Positions 58,574-64,000 of a DNA stretch of 64,000 bases are shown one piece after another (within the stretch, counting starts at the first letter, position 1; every line of letters begins with the position of its first letter). The notes below the pieces were generated by a model. It was not told where the DNA came from and did not search any database. It was given only the letters and a program-made list of their open reading frames with translations. The stretch comes from Arthrobacter jiangjiafuii (GTDB lineage: Bacteria > Actinomycetota > Actinomycetes > Actinomycetales > Micrococcaceae), in NCBI RefSeq assembly GCF_018622995.1, contig NZ_CP076022.1, forward strand, positions 3,162,001-3,226,000. Reading direction: 5' to 3'. The translations under genes and the position numbers were made by a program.

Positions 58574-60078
58574 GCCACCGCTCCGGCCAGGGCGGTGCCG
58601 TGCTCCACGCGCAGGAGGTTTCCGCCCAGCGCGGCCAGGAATTCGGCGTCATGAGTCACCGAGACCACCGCCTTGCCCTCGGCCAGCAGGGAGCGGAGCA
58701 GGCCCACCAGTTCGGCCCAGGTATTGGCGTCCTGCCCGAAGGTGGGTTCGTCCAGGAGCAGGATGTCCGGTTCCGTGGCGATCATGGTGGCAACCGACAG
58801 GCGGCGCTTCTCCCCGCCGGAGAGCGTGAAGGGGTTGGCGTCCAGCAGGGCGGTAAGCCGCAGCCGTTCGGCCAGGGCCTGGACCAGGCCGGCGATGTCC
58901 GTTTCGGACCGGTGCCCGGTGCGCCGCGGGCCGAACGCCAGCTCGTCGTGCACCGTCGGGGCCAGGAACTGGTGCTCTGGTTCCTGGAAGACGGTCCCGA
59001 TCCGGGTCACCAGGTCGGTGGACTTCCAGCGCCACGGCGCGGTGCCGGCGCGCCCGGCCAGCGCCGGTGCCGCCTGCAGGGTTCCGGCCGCGGGTTTCAG
59101 CAGTCCGCCCAGGGTCAGGGCCAGCGTCGATTTCCCGGCCCCGTTGGGGCCGGTGATGCCCAGCGCGCTTCCGGCGCGCAGCTCCAGATCCACTCCGCGC
59201 AGCACAGCAGGTGCTTTGGGCCGCCCGGCGCTGAGGCCGAGTGCTTCAAGCAACGGCGCTCCGGGGGAACCCGGGGCCGGCCCGGCCACGTCGGGGGCGG
59301 CTCCGGGCAGCCACACCCCGGCTGCGGCGAGCCGGGCGCGGGTTCCGGGGTCGGAAAGCACCTGGCCGGGCGGCCCGTCGGCCAGGATTCCGCCGCCGGC
59401 CGCGAGGACCACCACGCGGTCCACCACGTCCGCCCAGACGGCCACCCGGTGCTCCACCACAATCAGGGTTGCGCCGGTTCGGGCCAGTACGCGTTCGACG
59501 GCGGCCCGCACCTCGGTCACGCCGTCGGGGTCAAGGTTCGCCGTGGGCTCATCAAGCAGCAGCAGGCCCGGGCGCATCGCCAGCACCGAGGCCAGGGCCA
59601 GGCGCTGCTTCTGGCCGCCGGAAAGTGCGGCAGTGGAATGGTGCAGCGGCACCGCCAGGCCGACGTCGTCCAGGGACGTCCGGACCCGTTCCCAGATCTC
59701 CTGCGGCGGAACGCGGAGGTTCTCCGCGCCGAAGGCCACCTCGTCCCCCACCCGGGAGAGCACCAGTTGCGAATCGGGGTCCTGCAGCACCAGCCCGGCT
59801 CGGCCGTGCGCCTGCAGCGGGTCAACCCCGTCCAGGGTCAGGCTGCCATGCTGCTCGCCGGCGGCATCGGGGCCGGAACCTTCGCCGAGGACTCCGGCCA
59901 GGGCGTGCAGCAGCGTGGATTTGCCCGCTCCGGAGGCACCGAGCAGCAGTACCTTTTCGCCGGCCGCGATGTCCAGGGTCAGCGAGGAGAGCGCCGGACT
60001 GCGCCGGCCGGCGTGCCGCCAGCTGAAATCCCGGGCGCTGACGGCTACCGGAGCGGAGACGGTACTAGGCCCGGGCAT
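58570..60078 (-). CDS. ykoD: ECF transporter ATPase with two fused ATP-binding domains (YkoD-like)
   Basis: 502 residues from the ATG at 60078, overlapping the S-component stop by 14 bases. First ATPase: Walker A LGASGAGKSTLL, signature LSGGQKQR, Walker B LLLLDEPTANLD. Second: Walker [14 protein letters not shown], signature LSGGEKRR, Walker B LLLDEPTFGQD. The two domains replace the separate EcfA1/A2 proteins, as in YkoD of Bacillus. Drives import with the S and T proteins. Starts further upstream are rejected because they lie deep within the S gene. Confidence 0.93.
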   Translation of the reverse strand: MPGPSTVSAPVAVSARDFSWRHAGRRSPALSSLTLDIAAGEKVLLLGASGAGKSTLLHALAGVLGEGSGPDAAGEQHGSLTLDGVDPLQAHGRAGLVLQDPDSQLVLSRVGDEVAFGAENLRVPPQEIWERVRTSLDDVGLAVPLHHSTAALSGGQKQRLALASVLAMRPGLLLLDEPTANLDPDGVTEVRAAVERVLARTGATLIVVEHRVAVWADVVDRVVVLAAGGGILADGPPGQVLSDPGTRARLAAAGVWLPGAAPDVAGPAPGSPGAPLLEALGLSAGRPKAPAVLRGVDLELRAGSALGITGPNGAGKSTLALTLGGLLKPAAGTLQAAPALAGRAGTAPWRWKSTDLVTRIGTVFQEPEHQFLAPTVHDELAFGPRRTGHRSETDIAGLVQALAERLRLTALLDANPFTLSGGEKRRLSVATMIATEPDILLLDEPTFGQDANTWAELVGLLRSLLAEGKAVVSVTHDAEFLAALGGNLLRVEHGTALAGAVA

Positions 60079-60691
60079 CGGAGCGCACGTCCGCTGCCCG
60101 CCCGGAGGCGAAAGGGGCCAGCACACCGGTACGCGCCAATGCCCGGGCGGCCAGCCAGGAGCCGAGGCCGGCTATGACGGCACCCGAAACGGCGGCGAAC
60201 ACTGTGTACAGTGCCTGCCACTGCAGGGCCCATTCCGGCTTGTAGAGGATGCTCTCGCTGGCGCCGAGGAAAAGGCCCGAGACCAGGCCGGCCAGCAGCG
60301 CCACCGGCAGGGTGTACCGGAGGTAGAGGAAGGCCAGGAATACCAGCTCGGCGCCCAGGCCCTGGAGGAACCCGGAGAGCAGCACGGAGAGGCCGAACTG
60401 GGTGCCCAGGACGCCGGAGACGGCCGAGGCGAGGACCTCGCAGTAAATGGCAGCGCCGGGTTTGCGGATGATCAACGCCCCGAGCACGCCGGCGATCAGC
60501 CAGCCGCCGGTGTAGAGGCCGCCCAGCGGGGGGAAGGCCAGGAACAGGGCTTCCACTCCCCCGTAGGCCAATGACCAGGCCCAGAAGATAACGCCGACGG
60601 CCACGGCCAGGACTGAGGCGACCACAATGTCCACCACCCGCCACGGGCGGCGCAGGGAGGTGGGCCGGGCCTTTGAAATGTGCTGCTTCAT
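60065..60691 (-). CDS. ykoE: ECF transporter substrate-binding S component (YkoE-like)
   Basis: 208 residues with about six membrane helices. The N-terminal VVDIVVASVLAVAVGVIFWAW (given as VDIVVASVLAVAVGVIFW) and the FPPLGGLYTGGWLIAGVLG region match the YkoE family, thought to bind thiamine or hydroxymethylpyrimidine. The ATG at 60691 has an AGGAGG ribosome site eight bases upstream that is buried in a hairpin. The TPP riboswitch lies about 75 bases upstream. First gene of the ykoEDC operon. Confidence 0.9.
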   Translation of the reverse strand: MKQHISKARPTSLRRPWRVVDIVVASVLAVAVGVIFWAWSLAYGGVEALFLAFPPLGGLYTGGWLIAGVLGALIIRKPGAAIYCEVLASAVSGVLGTQFGLSVLLSGFLQGLGAELVFLAFLYLRYTLPVALLAGLVSGLFLGASESILYKPEWALQWQALYTVFAAVSGAVIAGLGSWLAARALARTGVLAPFASGRAADVRSDARA

Positions 60692-60699
60692 GAAAAAAT

Positions 60700-60718
60700 C
60701 CTCCTGAGGTACAGGAGG
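60700..60718 (-). promoter_or_regulatory. RBS-sequestering hairpin before ykoE
   Basis: On the minus strand CCTCCTG-tacct-CAGGAGG forms a 7-bp stem whose right arm contains the AGGAGG Shine-Dalgarno. The ATG follows eight bases later. It is placed between the TPP riboswitch and the gene, as an expression platform for translational control would be. Confidence 0.7.
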
Positions 60719-60763
60719 GGAGGGGCTGGCCGTGGCGGTGTGCCACGGTGCCCCGTGAGATCT

Positions 60764-60884
60764 CGACTCCCTAGCGCCGGTACTAACCGGATCAGGTTCG
60801 AGGGTCTGCGGATGTCCGCACTCTCAGCGCCGGATGCCTCCCGCTGCGGGCCGAAGCCAGCGCGGGGAAGCGGCGCTCCCCTGT
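60764..60884 (-). ncRNA. TPP riboswitch (THI element)
   Basis: Minus-strand sequence has the two conserved THI segments: GCTGAGAGTGCGG and ACCTGATCCGGTTAGTACCG, with outer stem GAGCGCC/GGCGCT and a long P3-like arm between. It controls the ykoEDC thiamine/HMP transporter. Exact ends are approximate. Confidence 0.94.
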
Positions 60885-60980
60885 CGTGTGTTTTGCGCTC
60901 CCCACTCTACACACCGAAGGCACGCCTTTGGGAGGGTCCGGCGGTAGGGTTGGGGAAAAGCCCAATCGCTAGGAGCCTCC

Positions 60981-61244
60981 ATGAACCTGATCCTCAAACT
61001 GCTCGCTACCGGTGTCAGCATCGGCGCCGGCCTGCTGTCCGCAAAAGTCCTGGACTTCGTCTGGACGCGAGTCACGGGCAACGAACCGCCCCGGGACAAC
61101 GACGGCGTCCTGGACGTCAGCCTGCGCACCGCCGTGATCTTCGCCGTCGTCTCCGGTGCGGTCAGCCAGGGTATCCGGGTGCTGACCACGCGCGGCACGC
61201 AGCGCGCCATCGAGCGCTACAAGAAGACCCCCGAGGTCGTCTAG
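60981..61244 (+). CDS. DUF4235 small membrane protein
   Basis: 87 residues with an AGGAG ribosome site. Two hydrophobic helices (ILKLLATGVSIGAGLLSAKV and AVIFAVVSGAVSQGI) flank VLDFVWTRVTGNEPP, then RAIERYKKTP near the end. This is the DUF4235 pattern, common in actinobacteria and of unknown function. It is divergent from the riboswitch operon. Confidence 0.9.
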   Translation: MNLILKLLATGVSIGAGLLSAKVLDFVWTRVTGNEPPRDNDGVLDVSLRTAVIFAVVSGAVSQGIRVLTTRGTQRAIERYKKTPEVV

Positions 61245-61274
61245 CCGCCGCAGCTTCGTTTTACCGCAGGGCGC

Positions 61275-61844
61275 TCAGCCCTCGGGACTGTGTCCCGGGT
61301 GGCGGGCGCCCTGATGTGTCTGGGCTTCGGCTCCGGACACAACCCCGGGTCGCGCCTCGGGGGTTTCCGCGGGCGCCGCGGGTACGGCGTCGTCGTCCAA
61401 CGAACCTGCCGCGGGATGCGCGCCGGGATCATCATCCACCAGCGGGTCCTCTTTAACGGCAGCGGCCGTGGTTCCGGTCTTGGCCTGCCGCAGCAGTTCC
61501 TGGGCCCGGCCGACGACGTCGTCCAGCTCGTCGATGGTGAGCAGCTCCGGGCGCAGGTGCTTGGTCCGGTAGCCGGCCCGGCCGATCATGTGGGCGGACA
61601 CCGGCGCGGTGAGGATCATGAACAGCCAGCACACAGCCAGCACCGGCAGCAGCGCCCAGCTTTCGAACTGCACCGCCATCGCCATCAGGAACAGCAGCAG
61701 GCCCAGCACCTGCGGCTTGGACGCGGCATGCATACGGCTCATCAGGTCGGGGAACCGGATCAGGCCGATCGCCGCGGCCAGGGACATCAAGGCCCCGCCC
61801 ACCATCAGGATTCCAACAATCAGGTCATTCAGTTCCTGGCTCAC
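61275..61844 (-). CDS. mrpG: Na+/H+ antiporter subunit G (MrpG/MnhG)
   Basis: 189 residues. Three membrane helices (VGILMVGGALMSLAAAIGLI, FPDLMSRMHAASKPQVLGLL, and a third) form the MrpG core in the first 110 residues. A C-terminal extension of about 75 residues is hydrophilic and Ala/Pro-rich, longer than usual. Part of the multi-subunit Mrp complex that exchanges Na+ or K+ for H+. It starts three bases before the mrpF stop. Confidence 0.93.
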   Translation of the reverse strand: MSQELNDLIVGILMVGGALMSLAAAIGLIRFPDLMSRMHAASKPQVLGLLLFLMAMAVQFESWALLPVLAVCWLFMILTAPVSAHMIGRAGYRTKHLRPELLTIDELDDVVGRAQELLRQAKTGTTAAAVKEDPLVDDDPGAHPAAGSLDDDAVPAAPAETPEARPGVVSGAEAQTHQGARHPGHSPEG

Positions 61845-61847
61845 GGG

Positions 61848-62108
61848 CTACCTCCTGTCCGTAACGAAGCGGGCAACGGTCACGGAGCCGATGAACCCGA
61901 TGAGGGAAATAGACACCAGGAGCGCCAGGTAGTTCAGGTTGCGGTTCACGATCATGTCGGTGGCCAGGGCCGCGCCCACAATGGTCAGCAGCACGTCGGC
62001 AGCCAGGACCCGGTCCAGGATGGACGGTCCGCGGGCGATGCGGAAGATGGCTCCGGCCGCTGCCAGGGCCAGCATGACGGCCACAATGACCACGAAGATA
62101 TCCATCAT
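61848..62108 (-). CDS. mrpF: Na+/H+ antiporter subunit F (MrpF/MnhF)
   Basis: 86 residues with three helices. The MrpF signature RIARGPSILDRVLAADVLLT (given as ARGPSILDRVLAAD) and VSISLIGFIGSVTVARF are present. It overlaps mrpE by four bases. Confidence 0.95.
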   Translation of the reverse strand: MMDIFVVIVAVMLALAAAGAIFRIARGPSILDRVLAADVLLTIVGAALATDMIVNRNLNYLALLVSISLIGFIGSVTVARFVTDRR

Positions 62109-62767
62109 GCGGAGCCTCCCTTGCGGCTGGTTGCGGTGTTCCCGGGCCCTGGTGTCGTTGTCCCTGGTGTCGTTCCGGTACCGTCTGCCGGCTTCCGGCG
62201 GGCCAGGGCCTGCTCGGCCTTGAGCACCTCGAGGTCTTCGCGGGTGCCGATGGTCCGGATCAGCCAGGACTCGGTGTCCCGGACATCCTTGCGGACCCGG
62301 TCCGCCTGCTCCGGGGTTGAGACGTTCAGGCAGTGCAGGTACAGGGTGGAAGTGGAGCGGTCCACCTCAACCACCAGGGAGCCGGGAATCAGCGAAAGGG
62401 AGTGTCCGGTGGCAGTGACCAGCAGGTCCGAGTGGCTGCGCAGCTTCACCCCCACTACGGCGTTCTTGATGTTCGGCCCCTTGGCGAGCGAGAGCCACAG
62501 CACCTCGAAGCTGGCCTGGACCAGCTTGTAGAAGAACCGGACCGCGAAGCCCAGGGCGTAGAGCGGATTGAACCGGCCGCTGAGCTCCACCGGGGGCAGG
62601 TAGAAGATATTGGCCACGATGAAGGCAATGACGGCCCCGAAGATCAGGTTGCCGGCGCTGAAGTCCTGCCAAAGGGCGCCCCAGAGGAACACCAGCCAGA
62701 TCAGCAGCGGGATTTCCTTGAGCAGCGGGACGCGGGGCCGGTTGCGCATTTGTGCCTTGCGGGTCAT
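62105..62767 (-). CDS. mrpE: Na+/H+ antiporter subunit E (MrpE/MnhE)
   Basis: 220 residues. Two or three membrane helices near the N-terminus (LLIWLVFLWGALW, LIFGAVIAFIVANIFYL), then ALGFAVRFFYKLVQASFEV and LRSHSDLLVTATGHSLSLIPGS (given as SDLLVTATGHSLSLIPG), typical of MrpE. The C-terminal 40 residues are a Pro/Thr/Gly-rich tail. It overlaps mrpD by four bases and mrpF by four. Confidence 0.94.
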   Translation of the reverse strand: MTRKAQMRNRPRVPLLKEIPLLIWLVFLWGALWQDFSAGNLIFGAVIAFIVANIFYLPPVELSGRFNPLYALGFAVRFFYKLVQASFEVLWLSLAKGPNIKNAVVGVKLRSHSDLLVTATGHSLSLIPGSLVVEVDRSTSTLYLHCLNVSTPEQADRVRKDVRDTESWLIRTIGTREDLEVLKAEQALARRKPADGTGTTPGTTTPGPGNTATSRKGGSA

Positions 62768-64000
62768 TGGCCTGCCCCCTCTCCGAGGACTGCTTCAATG
62801 TACGGGGTGCGGTCCACCAGGTCCTGCGCCGCGTTGTCGCTCAGCGAGAACAGCGGGCCGGCCAGGACGGTCAGCGAGACACCCAGGGCCACGAGCCCCA
62901 CCGTTGGGTACACCATGGTGCGCGGCAGCAGGTCCACGGCGTCGCGGCCGGCGAACTTGCCGGTGGACTTTTCGTTGACGTCGCCGGAGTGGCGCAGCGA
63001 GGAACCGTCGGTGCCGGTCGCCAGCAGGATCGGATCCGGATGCACGGCGTCTTCCGGGGTCCGCCAGAAGGCGCGGTTCCAGACCCGGGCCATCACCAGC
63101 AGGGTCAGCAGGCTGGTCACCACGCTGGCTCCCACGAGGACGAAAGCCAGCGGTGTCCCGAGGTCCACGCCGGCCTCCATGAGCCCGAGTTTCCCGAGGA
63201 AGCCGGAGAACGGCGGGATGCCCGCGAGGTTGATCGCGGGGATGAAGTAGAGGACGCCAAGCAGCGGGGAGAGTTTGGCCAGCCCGCCCAAGCGGTCCAT
63301 GTTCGCGGTCCCGCCCCGCCGTTCAATCAGGCCGGTGACCAGGAACAGGGAAGTCTGGACCGTAATGTGGTGGACCACGTAGAACACCGCTGACCCGATG
63401 CCCACCACCGAGCCGACCGCCAGCCCGAAGACCATGTAGCCGATGTGGCTTACCAGGGTGAAGGAGAGCATTCGCTTGATGTCGGTCTGTGCCAGCGCAC
63501 CGAGGATGCCCACCAGCATGGTCAGCCCCGCCACCACCATCAGCAGGGTGTTGATCCGGTCGCCGGGGAAGAGCAGGGTTTCGGTGCGGACCATGGCGTA
63601 GACGCCAACCTTGGTCAGCAGGCCGGCGAACACCGCGGTGACCGGAGCCGGCGCCGTCGGGTAGGAGTCGGGGAGCCAGAAGGACAGTGGGAAAACGGCA
63701 GCCTTGATCCCGAAGGCCACCAGCAGCATCAGGTGCAGCATCAGCTGGGTGCCCTGGTCCAGGTCGGCCAGTTTCACGGCCAGGTCAGCCATGTTCACCG
63801 TGCCGGTGGCTGCGTAGATCATCGCAATGGTGATCAGGAACAGCAGCGAGGAGACCACGCTGACGACGACGTAGGTGACGCCGGCGCGGATGCGCGGGGT
63901 GGTTCCGCCGAGGGTCATCAGCACGTAGCTGGCCGTGAGCAGGATTTCGAACCCGACATAGAGGTTGAAGAGGTCCCCGGCGAGGAAGGCGTTGGACACT
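62764..64000 (-). CDS. mrpD: Na+/H+ antiporter subunit D (MrpD/MnhD), N-terminus cut by window edge
   Basis: The frame is open to the right edge (about 412 codons seen); the true start is outside. It is a NuoM/NuoN-like proton-channel subunit with many helices: DLFNLYVGFEILLTASYV, KAAVFPLSFWLPDSYPTAPAP (key Lys and the loop motif), ALAQTDIKRMLSFTLVSHIG, and VVHHITVQTSLFLVTG. The C-terminal tail after about residue 340 is hydrophilic then ends in a last helix. Upstream subunits (mrpA, mrpC) should lie just beyond the window. Confidence 0.95.
   Translation of the reverse strand, partial: VSNAFLAGDLFNLYVGFEILLTASYVLMTLGGTTPRIRAGVTYVVVSVVSSLLFLITIAMIYAATGTVNMADLAVKLADLDQGTQLMLHLMLLVAFGIKAAVFPLSFWLPDSYPTAPAPVTAVFAGLLTKVGVYAMVRTETLLFPGDRINTLLMVVAGLTMLVGILGALAQTDIKRMLSFTLVSHIGYMVFGLAVGSVVGIGSAVFYVVHHITVQTSLFLVTGLIERRGGTANMDRLGGLAKLSPLLGVLYFIPAINLAGIPPFSGFLGKLGLMEAGVDLGTPLAFVLVGASVVTSLLTLLVMARVWNRAFWRTPEDAVHPDPILLATGTDGSSLRHSGDVNEKSTGKFAGRDAVDLLPRTMVYPTVGLVALGVSLTVLAGPLFSLSDNAAQDLVDRTPYIEAVLGEGAGQ

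Noticed and set aside
57678-58652. 324-codon minus-strand frame ending in repeated CTDLTG
   Set aside because: It overlaps the true ykoC-like gene in another frame; the repeated peptide is just the 18-bp tandem repeat translated.

Overview
The window is a piece of a high-GC actinobacterial chromosome. Protein types and gene order fit the Micrococcaceae (Arthrobacter-like). It is almost entirely housekeeping sequence with short gaps between genes. I saw no prophage, insertion sequence, CRISPR array, rRNA operon or defence island. Both ends cut a gene: a membrane acyltransferase on the left and a Mrp antiporter subunit on the right.

Layout. 1-2003: cell-surface O-acyltransferase with a SGNH domain (3' end missing). 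2217-5007: an overlapping minus-strand set of CoA-type NUDIX hydrolase, endonuclease III and a membrane protein. 5310-17455: acetyl-CoA synthetase, an Ohr/TetR divergent pair, a metabolite:H+ symporter, aroQ, a MarP-like protease, a Crp/GlxR-type regulator, a second NUDIX gene, RidA, a DUF4177 protein, a bifunctional PonA2-like PBP and a metallophosphoesterase. As I recall it, this order resembles the Mycobacterium tuberculosis acs-marP-nth-crp-ponA2 neighbourhood. 17574-21484: a heterodimeric ABC exporter and tRNA-Pro(CGG). 21646-30231: purC-purD, a membrane molybdoenzyme, an asparaginase, a sterol-carrier-like protein, a small membrane protein and purF-purM. 30438-39559: DUF3073, a septum-formation-domain protein, clpB, an SRPBCC protein, a PBP2a-like lipoprotein, YccF, a PPOX-fold protein and HutD. 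39657-46631: DEAD-box helicase, trmB, a NYN-LOTUS protein, a methyltransferase, a DHFR-like protein and an ABC-2 transporter. 46666-50921: the dnaK-grpE-dnaJ-hspR heat-shock cluster. 51131-57681: lipoprotein, methyltransferase, LMW phosphatase, a P-loop-kinase/PabB fusion, cardiolipin synthase and pabC. 57740-60884: a TPP-riboswitch-controlled YkoEDC-type thiamine/HMP ECF transporter. 60981-64000: DUF4235 and the mrpDEFG genes.

Regulation can be read directly at several points. HAIR operators (TTGAG-N9-CTCAA type) precede both dnaK and clpB, and their repressor HspR is encoded in the dnaK cluster. A hairpin with a T-run separates grpE from dnaJ. A TPP riboswitch is followed by a hairpin that buries the ykoE ribosome-binding site. 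A CRP/GlxR-like site precedes acsA, and palindromes lie between ohr and its divergent TetR gene. At least ten genes show a TANNNT hexamer exactly 6-7 bases before the start codon and no Shine-Dalgarno sequence, which is the pattern of leaderless transcripts.

The features most worth a second look are the kinase-PabB fusion, the molybdoenzyme with a twin-arginine motif before its fifth membrane helix, the symmetric inverted-repeat promoter between cardiolipin synthase and pabC, the riboswitch/RBS hairpin, the grpE-dnaJ terminator, and short tandem duplications that overlap stop codons. No wholly new multi-gene system is evident.
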